Shown: positions 42,063-59,962, counted from the first letter of the stretch. The stretch is DNA of 64,000 nucleotides from Novosphingobium indicum (GCF_014645195.1 NZ_BMLK01000001.1:62001-126000); one strand, 5' to 3'. Notes: a model not told the origin generated them from the letters alone. A program made the numbers and translations.

Positions 42063-42380
42063 GATCCTGTCTTAAGGCATGAACCGCGGGTTTGACACGT
42101 CGCGGGTGCGATCCTATAACCCCCTTTCGCTCGGCGCTTCGAGCAAGGCGGGTCCATGCGCGGGGACACGCCCGGGAAGGAAGCGAACCGGGTTTCCATC
42201 TGACGCCAGGCTGCAGGCCGCAATGACACCCTTTTCAAGGGTTTCTTGCACGCCGAGCGGCCTTTTCGCGTTTCCGATGGTCCGTTCAGAAGCGGAAAAA
42301 CGTCCTCGCAAGACGAAATATTTTCGGGCCGAATCAAAACGAATCGGCCCCTCTAGAGAAGCGAAGAGGCAAAGACCCAC
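42063..42380. other. 318-base gap: rpoB promoter and long 5' leader
   Basis: No gene was found. The left end holds a strong promoter, leaving an untranslated leader of about 254 bases before rpoB. It includes a CCCGG/CCGGG stem near 42170-42197 and a T-rich tract (CCTTTTCAAGGGTTTC). It could carry a control element, but nothing is recognised. Confidence 0.5.
42092..42120 (+). promoter_or_regulatory. Consensus sigma70-type promoter for rpoBC
   Basis: TTGACA (42092-42097), a 17-base spacer and TATAAC (42115-42120): an almost perfect match. The start of transcription is expected near 42127. It gives rpoBC its own supply independent of rplJL. Confidence 0.75.
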
Positions 42381-46541
<4,161 letters not shown>

Positions 46542-46621
46542 CAGGGAGCGGGCGGTCCGCCGCAACGCGGCCGCCCTCCCTTTCCGCTCCGACGAATTCA
46601 CCCTTCAATGGGAATTGAACT

Positions 46622-50950
<4,329 letters not shown>

Positions 50951-50984
50951 GCCTCCCTTCCTTCCGCCTGACAGGCAAACGGAG

Positions 50985-51020
50985 CCCCGCCGGTGCGAAC
51001 CGGCGGGGTTTCTTCGTTTT
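50985..51020 (+). terminator. Terminator after rpoC
   Basis: CCCCGCCGGT (50985-50994) and ACCGGCGGGG (50999-51008) form a perfect 10-base stem with GCGA loop, followed by the T-rich TTTCTTCGTTTT. Confidence 0.9.
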
Positions 51021-51091
51021 GAAACAACGGCCTTGCACCGAAAACTGAGGCCGATAGGCTATCCCTCTGTATCCGTTCAGAGGGTCTCCCC

Positions 51092-53230
51092 ATGAAATCT
51101 GTACGCGCGGCCATGGCCGTCCTTCTCGTCACCATGACCGCTTCGGCGGCCTATGTTCCCGCCGCCGTCGCCGCGCCGCCGGGCCCGGTCGATCCACGCG
51201 ATCCCGCCGATCCCTTCATCTGGCTGGAAGACCTCGACGGCCAGCGGTCTATGGACTGGGTAAAGGCGCAAAACGCCACCACTGAAGAGCGGCTCGAAGC
51301 CAGCCCGCACTACAAGACTTTCTATGAAGACGCGCTGGCCCTGCTGGGGGCCAAGGACCGTATCCCCGCGCCGCGCTTCCTCAATGGCGAGATCTACAAC
51401 TTCTGGCAGGACGAGGCCCACTTGCGCGGGATCTGGCGCAAGACCTCGCTGGAGGACTATCGCAAGGCCGATCCACAGTGGCAGACCGTCCTCGACATCG
51501 ATGCGCTGGGCAAGGCCGAAGACAAGAGCTGGGTGTTCAAGGGCGCCAAGTGCCTCGAGCCTGATCAGCAGCGGTGCCTGATCTCGCTTTCCGACGGCGG
51601 CGAAGACGCTGTCGAAGTCCGCGAGTTCGACCTTGCTGCCGGCTCCTTCGTAGAGGGCGGCTTCCGGCTTCCCCGCGCCAAACAGGACGTCGTCTGGCAG
51701 GATGCCGATCACCTGCTCGTCGCGACTGAATGGACGCCGGGCGACATGACCGAATCCGGCTATGCCTATATCGTCAAGCGCGTGACGCGCGGCCAGCCGC
51801 TATCCGAAGCCGTGGAAATCTACCGCGGCGAGAAAAGCGATGTCGGCACAACTCCATCGGTGCTGCACGATGCGCAGGGCCATTCGCTGGCGCTGATCGT
51901 CCGCAACGTCGACTTCTTCCATTCGCAGACTTTCATTGTCGGCGCAGATGGCGTGCAAAAGCTGACAATGCCGGAAAAGGTCTCGGTAGCCGAGCTTGTC
52001 AATGGCCAGGTCGTGTTCCGTCTCGACGAAGCCTGGGGCGATCTGCCCGCGGGATCGGTCGCTTCAGAACCGCTTGCGGATGTGCTGGCCCATCCCGAGG
52101 CCATGACCCCGCGACTGGTCTGGAAGCCGGGACCACGCGAAGCGCTCAAGGTCGTCGACGGCATCGAGGCGCCCCACGATCGTCTGCTGCTGTCCACGCT
52201 CGACAACGTCAACGGACGCGTGCTGGCGTTTGCGCCTCAAGCGGACGGAAGCTGGCAGCAAGCGGCGCTGCCGCTACCCGACAAGATGCGGCTCGATTTC
52301 GGTTCGGCCGATACCACGACCGACCGTGTCTTCGTGACCGCCGAAGGTTTCACCACACCCGACACGCTCTATCTGGCCGATGCCAGGGATGGCGAGGTGC
52401 AGGCGGTCAAGACCCTGCCGGCAAAGTTCGACGCCAGCAATCTCGTCGTCGAACAGCGCGAGGCGACCTCCACCGACGGCACCAAGATCCCGTACTTCCT
52501 GGTGCACCGCAAGGATATCCCGTTCGACGGGTCCACACCGGTTCTGCTCAATGCCTATGGCGGTTTCCAGATCAGCGAGACGCCGTTCTATTCGGGCACC
52601 ATCGGCAAGCTCTGGATGGAACGCGGTGGCGCCTTCGCACTGGCCAACATCCGGGGTGGGGGCGAATTCGGCCCCGCCTGGCACGAGGCCGCGCTCAAGA
52701 CGAAGCGGCAGATCGCCTACGATGACTTCGCGGCCGTCGCGCGTGACATGATTGCCGCCCGGATCACCTCGCCGCGCCATCTCGGCATTCTCGGCGGGTC
52801 GAATGGCGGACTGCTGATGGGCGTAGAGATGACGGAATTTCCCGAGCTCTATAACGCCGTGGTCATCCAGGTGCCGCTGCTCGACATGATCCGCATCAGC
52901 AAGATCGCGGCGGGGGCGAGCTGGCAGGGCGAATACGGGGATGTCACCAAGAACGACGATGCCCGCGCCTTCTGGCTCAAGACCTCGCCCTATCATGCGC
53001 TGCGCAAAGACGGGAAATATCCCGAGCCCTATATCTTCACCACGACCAAGGACGACCGCGTCGGCCCGCAGCACGCCCGCAAGTTCGCGGCGCGCATGGA
53101 CGAGTTCGGCCTGCCCTACTACTTCTACGAGAATACCGAGGGCGGGCATGGTTCGGGCGCCGACGTGCGCCAATCGGCCAAGACCACCGCGCTGTGGCTG
53201 ACCTATCTCACCGAAAAGCTGATGAACTGA
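51092..53230 (+). CDS. Secreted prolyl oligopeptidase (peptidase family S9A)
   Basis: 712 aa. The signal peptide MKSVRAAMAVLLVTMTASAA points to the periplasm. The N-terminal helix and beta-propeller (residues about 40-440, with DPFIWLEDLDGQRSMDWVKA) lead to the hydrolase domain: LLNAYGGFQISETPFYS, LANIRGGGEFGPAWHE, and the nucleophile Ser570 in GILGGSNGGLLMG. The acid lies in TTKDDRVGPQHA and the catalytic His is His686 in EGGHGSG. It would cleave short proline-containing peptides. It is a single gene between the rpoC terminator and a stem-loop. Confidence 0.93.
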   Translation: MKSVRAAMAVLLVTMTASAAYVPAAVAAPPGPVDPRDPADPFIWLEDLDGQRSMDWVKAQNATTEERLEASPHYKTFYEDALALLGAKDRIPAPRFLNGEIYNFWQDEAHLRGIWRKTSLEDYRKADPQWQTVLDIDALGKAEDKSWVFKGAKCLEPDQQRCLISLSDGGEDAVEVREFDLAAGSFVEGGFRLPRAKQDVVWQDADHLLVATEWTPGDMTESGYAYIVKRVTRGQPLSEAVEIYRGEKSDVGTTPSVLHDAQGHSLALIVRNVDFFHSQTFIVGADGVQKLTMPEKVSVAELVNGQVVFRLDEAWGDLPAGSVASEPLADVLAHPEAMTPRLVWKPGPREALKVVDGIEAPHDRLLLSTLDNVNGRVLAFAPQADGSWQQAALPLPDKMRLDFGSADTTTDRVFVTAEGFTTPDTLYLADARDGEVQAVKTLPAKFDASNLVVEQREATSTDGTKIPYFLVHRKDIPFDGSTPVLLNAYGGFQISETPFYSGTIGKLWMERGGAFALANIRGGGEFGPAWHEAALKTKRQIAYDDFAAVARDMIAARITSPRHLGILGGSNGGLLMGVEMTEFPELYNAVVIQVPLLDMIRISKIAAGASWQGEYGDVTKNDDARAFWLKTSPYHALRKDGKYPEPYIFTTTKDDRVGPQHARKFAARMDEFGLPYYFYENTEGGHGSGADVRQSAKTTALWLTYLTEKLMN

Positions 53231-53236
53231 GCACAG

Positions 53237-53274
53237 GTCGGACGGCCATCGACAAACGTCGTTTGCTGTCCGAC
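53237..53274 (+). terminator. Stem-loop after the peptidase gene, possible terminator
   Basis: GTCGGAC (53237-53243) pairs with GTCCGAC (53268-53274), with an inner CAAACG/CGTTTG helix. There is no T tract, so termination would be weak or factor-dependent. Confidence 0.35.
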
Positions 53275-53345
53275 CGGCTGCATGGCCTTGCAGCAGCGAC
53301 GGGGCTAGATGAGCGCACCCCCCGCTCTCGCAAGGCTATGGACAG

Positions 53346-53456
53346 ATGATTGCCCCTGAATCGAAAGTAACGCCCGCTGCAATGGCCTCGGTCATCGGCA
53401 TGACGGCTTTCGCCATCTGGTCCAGCCTTGCGGGACTTTCCCCCTACATGGTCTGA
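53346..53456 (+). CDS. Possible 36-residue membrane peptide
   Basis: ATG 53346 to TGA 53456. Sequence MIAPESKVTPAAMASVIGMT followed by AFAIWSSLAGLSPYMV, a short hydrophilic lead and one hydrophobic helix. It fills a gap between two genes and ends 5 bases before the convergent protease gene's stop. There is no clear Shine-Dalgarno sequence, and no family is recognised. Confidence 0.35.
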   Translation: MIAPESKVTPAAMASVIGMTAFAIWSSLAGLSPYMV

Positions 53457-53461
53457 TCCGC

Positions 53462-53977
53462 TCAGCCCTCGTCGCCGAGCACCATCCGGTCGCCTTCAAC
53501 CTTCACGCCGGGAAGATGCGTGAGGAAAGACTGACCCAGCAGCGACACGTCGAGTCCCTCAGGGATGATCGCCGCGGCAACATCCCGGGCTATGAAAGTA
53601 TCCAGTTCCACCCGGTCAAGCCTCACCGGCACGCCGTAGACGGTGCCGCTTGCCCCCCGGCCGACCGGTACGAGATCGGCGTCGTTCCAGACCAGACCGA
53701 CCGACCGCGCATCCGCTCCGGTAAGCGCAACGATGCTGGCCCCGGTATCGACCAGGAAATGGATGGGACGCGATTCGACGTCCACATCGGCATAGAAATG
53801 GCCATCGCCTGCCCGGTCGAGCACGGCGCCCCCGCTCATCCAGGCCTGCCGGCTCGGCGGAGCGGCAACGACCTGGGCGGGTTCTGCCTCCACTGCCGTC
53901 TCTCCCTCGAGTCCAGGCGCGATCCAGCCGACGAAAGTCACCGTCGCAAAGAGAAGGATGATAGGTCCGGCGCGCAT
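53462..53977 (-). CDS. Retropepsin-like aspartic protease (clan AA, TIGR02281-type)
   Basis: 171 aa. An N-terminal hydrophobic segment (IILLFATVTFVGWIAPGL) anchors or exports it. The single catalytic motif FLVDTGASIVAL places Asp77 in the DTGA signature. GHFYADVDVESRPIHF precedes it, and YGVPVRLDRVELDTF and SLLGQSFLTHL follow, matching bacterial single-lobe aspartic proteases that work as dimers. The natural substrate is unknown. It is the last of three minus-strand genes after ispG and the membrane protein. Confidence 0.88.
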   Translation of the reverse strand: MRAGPIILLFATVTFVGWIAPGLEGETAVEAEPAQVVAAPPSRQAWMSGGAVLDRAGDGHFYADVDVESRPIHFLVDTGASIVALTGADARSVGLVWNDADLVPVGRGASGTVYGVPVRLDRVELDTFIARDVAAAIIPEGLDVSLLGQSFLTHLPGVKVEGDRMVLGDEG

Positions 53978-54011
53978 GTCGGCAGGTTAGCCGACAAAGG
54001 ATGATGGCCGG

Positions 54012-54737
54012 TTAAAGCGCCTGCGGATCCGGCCGATCCATACGGTAGCCGTGATGCATGGCCGTACCCGCCAGTGTCGCCATCAGGCCGACGATCAGCG
54101 CATCCCACACCATCAGCGACCAGACCAGCGATTCGGGCCGACCGAGAGCGGCCACGTGGTTCCAGCTGTGAACCGCCTGCAGCAGCAACCAGCCCGGTCC
54201 CGCATGCACGACGATGCGCAGAGCCTGACCCCACCCCTCGCGGTAAACCTGCGTCAGCCCCGAGGCCCGATCGCCGACCAGGCCGCCGATCATGAGCACG
54301 AGCGCGGGCAGGCTCGCGACCGTCATCACGGCCGATATCGCCGTTGCCACTTGCGGGGATGCACTCGTGAAGATCATGCCGGGGAGCGATGCGACAATCT
54401 GAATCGCGAAGCCGATAAGAACCCGTTTCCACGCGATCCCGGCAAGGCTCCACCAGCGCGCACCACGCTCGCGGTTGGCCCAGACCAGCGCCGCCAGGAC
54501 GACCGCGATCATCAGGCCGGCAATCTTGAAAGCGCCGAAGGCCATGCGCTGCGGGTCCATGGCCAGCGCCCGGAACGCATCCAGGCTGTCGAACATGCCG
54601 AGGCGGACCTCGGCGACATGCTGCGCAAATTCCGGCACGATCGCGACCATCGGCACGATCGGGGCCAACCGCCAGAGCAGGACGCTGTCGCGCTGTGTAA
54701 CCAGAAACGCCGACAGCTCCCGCTTCATCGCGCTCAT
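54012..54737 (-). CDS. Polytopic membrane protein of unknown function
   Basis: 241 aa (ATG 54737 overlaps the ispG stop as ATGA; the Met three codons later is also possible). There are about five hydrophobic stretches ([68 protein letters not shown] and [16 protein letters not shown]). No enzyme motif is seen. The tight coupling to ispG is notable, since IspG is a soluble iron-sulfur enzyme, but I cannot name a functional link. Confidence 0.65.
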   Translation of the reverse strand: MSAMKRELSAFLVTQRDSVLLWRLAPIVPMVAIVPEFAQHVAEVRLGMFDSLDAFRALAMDPQRMAFGAFKIAGLMIAVVLAALVWANRERGARWWSLAGIAWKRVLIGFAIQIVASLPGMIFTSASPQVATAISAVMTVASLPALVLMIGGLVGDRASGLTQVYREGWGQALRIVVHAGPGWLLLQAVHSWNHVAALGRPESLVWSLMVWDALIVGLMATLAGTAMHHGYRMDRPDPQAL

Positions 54738-55861
54738 TCGGCGGCCACCGCCTGCGCCTGTTCCGCCGCTTCGATCTCGGCCGCCTTGGCCTCGACCAGA
54801 GAAACGATGTGATCGAGCATGTCGTCGCTCTGCACGTGGTGATCGGTCACGCCCGAGAGATAGACCATGTGCTTGCCGTTACCCCCGCCGGTAATGCCGA
54901 TGTCGGTCTCCCGCGCTTCGCCGGGACCGTTGACAACGCAACCCAGTACCGAGAGCGAAAGCGGCGTCTTGATGTGCTGCAAGCGCGCTTCCAGTGCCTC
55001 GACCGTGCGGATCACGTCGAAGCCCTGCCGTGCGCAGGAGGGGCATGAGACCACGCGAACACCGCGGGTGCGCAGGCCCAGCGCTTTCAGGATCTCGAAG
55101 CCGACGCGCACTTCCTCTTCCGGCTCGGCGGAAAGCGAGACACGCAAGGTATCGCCGATGCCGGCCCAGAGCATGTTACCGATGCCGAGCGCCGATTTGA
55201 CCGTGCCGCCGATAAGCCCGCCCGCCTCGGTAATGCCGAGGTGCAGCGGACAATCCACCGCGTCGGCAAGCCCCTGATAGGCGGCAACCGCGAGGAACAC
55301 GTCGCTGGCCTTCACCGCCACCTTGTATTCGTGGAAATCGTGGTCCTGCAGCAACTTGATGTGATCGAGCGCCGATTCGACCAGCGCTTCCGGACAGGGT
55401 TCGCCATACTTTTCGAGCAGATCGCGCTCGAGGCTGCCTGCGTTCACGCCGATTCGGATGGCACAGCCATTGGCCTTGGCCGCCCGCACAACTTCGGCCA
55501 CGCGTTCGTCGGAGCCGATATTGCCGGGATTGATGCGCAGGCAGGCCGCGCCGGCATCGGCGGCTTCGAGCGCGCGCTTGTAGTGGAAATGGATGTCCGC
55601 GATCAGCGGCACCTGCGCCGCCCTGGCAATCTCGCGGAAGGCCGCCGTGCTTTCCACATCGGGGCAGGACACGCGGATGAGATCCGCCCCGGCCTCCTCG
55701 CAGCGGCGGATCTGGTCGATCGTGGCCTTTGCGTCGGAAGTGGGCGTGTTGGTCATGGTCTGTACCGTGATCGGGGCATCGCCACCGACGGGTACGCTGC
55801 CGACCATGATCTGGCGGCTCTTGCGGCGCTCGATATCGCGCCAGGGGCGTACAGAAGACAT
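54734..55861 (-). CDS. ispG: 4-hydroxy-3-methylbut-2-enyl diphosphate synthase
   Basis: 375 aa from ATG 55861; the longer frame upstream runs into the divergent gene. IspG (GcpE) reduces MEcPP to HMBPP in the non-mevalonate isoprenoid pathway. Seen: [22 protein letters not shown] opening, the TIM-barrel region [18 protein letters not shown] and RINPGNIG. The 4Fe-4S ligands are Cys273 and Cys276 (CPSC) and Cys308 (CVVNGPGEA), with Glu315 as the fourth. Its product feeds ubiquinone, whose UbiE/UbiB enzymes are encoded at 28-30 kb. Confidence 0.96.
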   Translation of the reverse strand: MSSVRPWRDIERRKSRQIMVGSVPVGGDAPITVQTMTNTPTSDAKATIDQIRRCEEAGADLIRVSCPDVESTAAFREIARAAQVPLIADIHFHYKRALEAADAGAACLRINPGNIGSDERVAEVVRAAKANGCAIRIGVNAGSLERDLLEKYGEPCPEALVESALDHIKLLQDHDFHEYKVAVKASDVFLAVAAYQGLADAVDCPLHLGITEAGGLIGGTVKSALGIGNMLWAGIGDTLRVSLSAEPEEEVRVGFEILKALGLRTRGVRVVSCPSCARQGFDVIRTVEALEARLQHIKTPLSLSVLGCVVNGPGEARETDIGITGGGNGKHMVYLSGVTDHHVQSDDMLDHIVSLVEAKAAEIEAAEQAQAVAAE

Positions 55862-55936
55862 GACAGCCCTATAGGCGTTCGGCGCGCGGGTTTGAAGCCG
55901 CTTCCGACCTTCCTCGGCGATTCCTGTATCCTGTCG

Positions 55937-55956
55937 CACGGCGGCACCCCGCCGTG
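55937..55956 (+). promoter_or_regulatory. Hairpin directly in front of a possible start codon
   Basis: CACGGCGG (55937-55944) and CCGCCGTG (55949-55956) form a perfect 8-base stem, loop CACC, ending one base before ATG 55957. If RNA reaches it, ribosome access to that ATG would be blocked, which favours a downstream start for the transporter gene or suggests regulation. Confidence 0.4.
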
Positions 55957-56007
55957 ATGTCGATAGATGCCCTTTTGCGCCGCAGCGAATTGGGGCATGC
56001 AAAGGAC

Positions 56008-57018
56008 ATGAAGGCAAAAATCCTGACCGATGAAGGCGACGGCTCGATGCCGATGCTGTTCGGCCGCGTGCTGGACGGCAAGGGCGGCGGCCGGCCGATC
56101 AGCTGGGAGGAGGTGCCGGAATGGCGCCCCGGCAATGACAACGAGATGCTCTGGATCCACCTCCAGCGCACGCATCCCGGCGTCCAGCAGTGGCTGGAGG
56201 AGTGCCTCGGCATCCCCGAACCCACCGCCGAACTGCTCACCGGTGAGGCAACCCGCCCGCGTGCCTTCCGCGACGGCAGCACGCTGGTCGCCACGTTGCG
56301 CGGTATCAACTTCAACCCCGGTGCCGAGCCGGAGGACATGCTCTCGATGCAGCTGTGGAGCGACGGCAAGCGGGTCGTGACCCTGCGCCGGCTGCCGCTG
56401 CAGACACCGCGGATGACCTGCAACGACGTGGATGCCGGCACCGGCCCGGTCGACGCGGGTTCGCTGGTCACCTCGCTGACCGAGCACCTGATCGACCGCA
56501 TGAGCCATTCGATCATCGACATGAACGATGCCATCGACGAGCTGGAAGACGGCGATCCCGAAGAGGATACCGAGTCGGTACTCGACAAGATCGCCACCAT
56601 CCGCCGCAACTGCCTGGGCCTCAAGCGGCACATGTCGCCGCAACACGAGGCGCTGCTTGCCATCGCCAACAATGCGCCGGACTGGTTCGAGGACCACGAC
56701 CGCCGCGAGATCGCCGAGACCATTGACCGGCTCCGCCGTTATCTCGACGATCTCGACATCAGCAAGGAAAGCGCGCTGGTGCTGCAGGACGACATTCGCG
56801 CCCGCGCTGCCGCCAGTACCGAGCGCACGCAGAACATGCTGACCATGGTCGCGGGCATCTTCCTCCCGCTGACCTTTCTGACCGGACTGCTGGGCATCAA
56901 CGTGAGCGATATTCCGCTGGCAAGCCCTGGCAGTCACGGTTTCTGGATTATCGTCGGACTGTGTCTGGGCCTGTTTGTCATCGAGCTGCTCATCGCCCGA
57001 AAACTCAAGTGGATTTGA
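56008..57018 (+). CDS. CorA/ZntB-like divalent cation transporter
   Basis: 336 aa from ATG 56008 (353 aa from ATG 55957, and 323 from ATG 56047, are alternatives; the hairpin at 55937-55956 argues against the first). The large N-terminal cytoplasmic domain has [30 protein letters not shown] and a long coiled helix ([20 protein letters not shown]). It is followed by two C-terminal membrane segments and the pore motif GLLGINVSD (GxN as in ZntB). The members move Mg2+, Zn2+ or related ions as pentamers. It is divergent from ispG and followed by a P450 gene 74 bases later. Confidence 0.88.
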   Translation: MKAKILTDEGDGSMPMLFGRVLDGKGGGRPISWEEVPEWRPGNDNEMLWIHLQRTHPGVQQWLEECLGIPEPTAELLTGEATRPRAFRDGSTLVATLRGINFNPGAEPEDMLSMQLWSDGKRVVTLRRLPLQTPRMTCNDVDAGTGPVDAGSLVTSLTEHLIDRMSHSIIDMNDAIDELEDGDPEEDTESVLDKIATIRRNCLGLKRHMSPQHEALLAIANNAPDWFEDHDRREIAETIDRLRRYLDDLDISKESALVLQDDIRARAAASTERTQNMLTMVAGIFLPLTFLTGLLGINVSDIPLASPGSHGFWIIVGLCLGLFVIELLIARKLKWI

Positions 57019-57020
57019 CG

Positions 57021-57045
57021 GTTGTACAGTTTTCCGGTTGACAGA
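57021..57045 (+). promoter_or_regulatory. Direct repeat upstream of the P450 gene
   Basis: CGGTTGTACAG (about 57020-57030) recurs with one base deleted as CGGTTGACAG (about 57036-57045). The repeated element could be a regulator site; part of the second copy, TTGACA, also resembles a -35 box but no good -10 is spaced correctly. Confidence 0.3.
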
Positions 57046-57092
57046 ATCTGCCGGTGCTAACAGTCTGACGAAAACGCCGAGGGAGAGAAGGC

Positions 57093-58382
57093 GTGCCGCA
57101 GACAGAGACGCTTACACCGCCGAATTATCCGGACTTCTATTCCGACCCGAAGGTGATCGACCATCCACGCGAGTACTTCGCGCAGATGCGCTCCGCCGCG
57201 CCGGTGCAGCGCGAGGCCTATCACGGATCGCTGGTGGTCTCGGGGTACGACGAAGTCGTGGAAGTCCTCACCAGCCGGGACGACACGTTCTCCTCGGCGG
57301 TATCGGTTCTCGGACCGCTACCGCCCCTGCCCTTCACACCGCAAGGCGACGATATCGGCGAGCAGCTCGACGCGCACCGGGGCGAAATGCCGTGGACAGC
57401 GCACCTCGTGTGCTTCGACGGCGAAGACCACACCCGGCACCGCGCCCTGCTGACCAGCCTGCTCACCTTCAAGCGCCTCAAGGCCAACGAGGAATACCTG
57501 CGCGGTCTGGTGAACCGGCTGTTCGATGCTTTCGCCAAGGACGGCGGCTGCGAAGTGGTGACCCAGTTCGCCCACGCCACGTCCACCTACGCGATCAGCG
57601 ACATAATGGGCATTCCCATGGCCGACCGCGCGGAATTGCTGGAAATGCTGGGCGCGCCGCCGAGCCAGATCGACGGCGATGCCGTGCACAAGGTCGGCCC
57701 CGACCCGCTGATCTTCCTCAAGGAACGGTTCGACAACTACATCCTCTCGCGTCAGGCCGAGCCGCAGGGCGACCTGATGAGCGATCTCGCCAATTCCCGT
57801 TTCAAGGACGGCAGCGCTCCGCCCTGCGAGCGGCTCGCGGAAATGGCCCGCTTCCTCTTCGGCGCCGGGCAGGACACGACCTCGCGCCTGATCGCGATGG
57901 CCATCCGCGTGTTGGGGGACCGGCCCGACATCCAGGCCCGCCTGCGCGCCGAGCCGGAAAAGATCGGCGATTTCATCGAGGAAACGCTGCGGATCGATCC
58001 GCCGGTCAAGGTGGTCTATCGCTTGGCCCGCAAGTCCACCGAGATCGCCGGCGTCGAAACCCCCGCCGGCACCGTGATCAACGTCAGTCTGACCGGCGCG
58101 AGCAACGACCCGCGCCACTTCCCCCACCCCGACGATTTCGACATGGACCGCGAAGGTCTGCGCGATCACATGGCCTTCAGCCGCGGCGGCCACGCCTGCA
58201 TGGGCGCTCCGCTGGCCCGGCTCGAGGCACGCGTCGCCATCGAGGAACTGCTCAAGCGCACTAAGGACATCCGCATTTCGGAAGCCCACCACGGCCCGCC
58301 CGATGCACGCCGATACGAGTTCGAGCCGACCTACAGCTTCCGCAACATCGCGCGGCTGAATATCGAATTCGATGTGGCTTAG
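57093..58382 (+). CDS. Cytochrome P450
   Basis: 429 aa from GTG 57093, with GGGAGAGAAGG close upstream. The heme loop FSRGGHACMGAPLAR puts the thiolate ligand at Cys369. The I-helix oxygen site is GAGQDTTS (from residue 257), and the K-helix ExxR is EETLR (Glu297, Arg300). No membrane anchor is present, so it is a soluble bacterial type needing ferredoxin and reductase, neither of which is encoded nearby. Substrate unknown; sphingomonad P450s often act on terpenoids, steroids or aromatics. Confidence 0.95.
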   Translation: MPQTETLTPPNYPDFYSDPKVIDHPREYFAQMRSAAPVQREAYHGSLVVSGYDEVVEVLTSRDDTFSSAVSVLGPLPPLPFTPQGDDIGEQLDAHRGEMPWTAHLVCFDGEDHTRHRALLTSLLTFKRLKANEEYLRGLVNRLFDAFAKDGGCEVVTQFAHATSTYAISDIMGIPMADRAELLEMLGAPPSQIDGDAVHKVGPDPLIFLKERFDNYILSRQAEPQGDLMSDLANSRFKDGSAPPCERLAEMARFLFGAGQDTTSRLIAMAIRVLGDRPDIQARLRAEPEKIGDFIEETLRIDPPVKVVYRLARKSTEIAGVETPAGTVINVSLTGASNDPRHFPHPDDFDMDREGLRDHMAFSRGGHACMGAPLARLEARVAIEELLKRTKDIRISEAHHGPPDARRYEFEPTYSFRNIARLNIEFDVA

Positions 58383-58462
58383 AATGATGGTTGAAGCGGC
58401 CCGCAACTGCGACGTCCGGCAAATTAGCAAATAAATAACGGACGTAGCCATACATCAAAGAC

Positions 58463-58906
58463 ATGAAGCGCTTTGTGACTATCATCGCGGCATTTGCCGT
58501 TGCCGGGTGTGGGACCATGTCCCCCCACTGCGCAAGCAATGATGCTCAGGGTCTCGTTGAAGCACTGAGGCCGGAAGCGCAGTTCAAGTCGATGCTCAAA
58601 GGCGTGGTCAATCGCACGCAGACTGCGAAGATGGCCGCTGCCAAAGACGGTAGTGCTGCGGGTCAGAAGCTTGATCAAGCCATTGATGACGCCGTTGAAC
58701 GGCACGCGGGCGAATGGAAACGCAACCTTGTACTCAGCTGGCAGGCACTTAGCCCGGCAGAGGTTGAGCAAGTGTGCACAGCCTTGGAGCAAAGAGATCA
58801 ACAGACGTTCACGCGCTTCGCCCAGCGTGTGGGCTCGAAGGTCCAATCCCGTAACGAACCACTTCTGCGTCGAAGTGCGGTCGAGGTGCTAGACGCTGTC
58901 TGGTGA
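58463..58906 (+). CDS. Small lipoprotein of unknown function
   Basis: 147 aa. MKRFVTIIAAFAVAGCGTMS carries a lipobox with Cys16. The remainder is helical and charged, with LVEALRPEAQFKSMLKGVVN and ALSPAEVEQVCTALEQRDQQ. It is less GC-rich than neighbouring genes. An inverted repeat ACGTCCG...CGGACGT (58412-58418 and 58439-58445) precedes it. No family is recognised. It is likely exported to the periplasm or outer membrane. Confidence 0.55.
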   Translation: MKRFVTIIAAFAVAGCGTMSPHCASNDAQGLVEALRPEAQFKSMLKGVVNRTQTAKMAAAKDGSAAGQKLDQAIDDAVERHAGEWKRNLVLSWQALSPAEVEQVCTALEQRDQQTFTRFAQRVGSKVQSRNEPLLRRSAVEVLDAVW

Positions 58907-58969
58907 CGGCAAGACTGACCAGCCCAAGCACTACTTGAACTGGGTTGGATGCTCGGATCGACAGTTTCC

Positions 58970-59491
58970 CTAAGCCGCTCCGACCAGCTTCGCGAACAGG
59001 TACTCCTCGTCGCGCTGTTCGCCTACCATGAAGTGGATGTCGGCCACCTTGTCGAAGCCGTAGCGGCAGTAGAACTTCTGTGCGCCGGGGTTGTCCGAAT
59101 AGACCGAAAGCTGGATCTCGTCGGCACCAAAGGCAGCGGCTTCCTGCAGTGCCCAGTCCATCAGGCACGTGCCGATGCCCTGGCCGGTCGCCTCGGGATC
59201 GGTGTAAAGCTGCTTGAGTTCGATCACCCGCTGCCCGCGCGCATGGTCGGGCCAGCCGCAGGCCATGATCAGCTTGCAATAGCCGAGCAGCTTGCCGTCG
59301 CGTTCGGCCACCATCACGCGCATCTGCGGGTCGGCGATCTCCTTGGCGACTTTCGCCTCGGTGTGCGATTCCGCGAGAAACGTCGAGAGGTCCTCGGGCG
59401 TGTAGAGATGGCCGAACTTGACGACGAAGCTGTGCGCCCCGAGTTCGGCGAGTGCCGCAGCATCGCTGAGTATAGCCTTACGCAATTCCAT
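58970..59491 (-). CDS. GNAT family N-acetyltransferase (distal)
   Basis: 173 aa from ATG 59491, which overlaps the preceding gene's stop (TAATG). The acetyl-CoA loop is ELKQLYTDPEATGQGIGTCL (Q/RxxGxG/A form). RVMVAERDGKLLGYCKL and SVYSDNPGAQKFYCRYGFDK are the typical strand 4 and C-terminal motifs. The end, VADIHFMVGEQRDEEYLF, resembles bacterial acetyltransferases of the RimI/PhnO type. The substrate cannot be inferred. It is the last gene of the MoxR-DUF58 run. Confidence 0.85.
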   Translation of the reverse strand: MELRKAILSDAAALAELGAHSFVVKFGHLYTPEDLSTFLAESHTEAKVAKEIADPQMRVMVAERDGKLLGYCKLIMACGWPDHARGQRVIELKQLYTDPEATGQGIGTCLMDWALQEAAAFGADEIQLSVYSDNPGAQKFYCRYGFDKVADIHFMVGEQRDEEYLFAKLVGAA

Positions 59492-59958
59492 TATAGCACC
59501 TTGGTCATGCACATAGAGAATTCATCCGAAACGTAGTCGCCGAAGGGCGGGCATTCGGTGAAGCCATGGGCGCGGTAGAGGGTCTGCGCGGCCTGAAAAG
59601 GTTCGGGCCGCCCCGTTTCCAGACTGACCCGGCTATAGCCGCGCGAGCGCGCCTCTTCGATCAGCCTGAGCAGGATCGCCTTGCCCACGCCCTTGCCCCG
59701 GTATTCGGGCGCCGCGCGCATCGACTTCAGTTCGCCGTGCATATCGTCGAGATGCTTGATCGCGCCGCATCCTGCCAGCCTCTCCCCGTCCCACGCGGAA
59801 AAGAAGCGCACGTCGGGCTGCCGCAAGCGCTCGGCCGGCATTGCATGGACTTTGCAGGCCGGAGACCACTGGTGCATCTCATCGAGGTGCAATTGCAGCA
59901 GGGCGAGCACCGGCTCACCGGTCAGATCGTCGGGAACGATCGTCAGATTCTCGATCAT
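59491..59958 (-). CDS. GNAT family N-acetyltransferase (proximal)
   Basis: 155 aa from ATG 59958, four bases after the RDD gene's stop. It starts MIENLTIVPDDLTGEPVLAL. The acetyl-CoA site is MRAAPEYRGKGVGKAILLRL, followed by YSRVSLETGRPEPFQAAQTL and HGFTECPPFGDY, close to the YsnE/PaaT-like group of short GNATs. The longer frame (to 60237) is nonsense from the overlapping gene. Coupled to the second GNAT by overlapping stop and start. Confidence 0.87.
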   Translation of the reverse strand: MIENLTIVPDDLTGEPVLALLQLHLDEMHQWSPACKVHAMPAERLRQPDVRFFSAWDGERLAGCGAIKHLDDMHGELKSMRAAPEYRGKGVGKAILLRLIEEARSRGYSRVSLETGRPEPFQAAQTLYRAHGFTECPPFGDYVSDEFSMCMTKVL

Positions 59959-59962
59959 GGCC

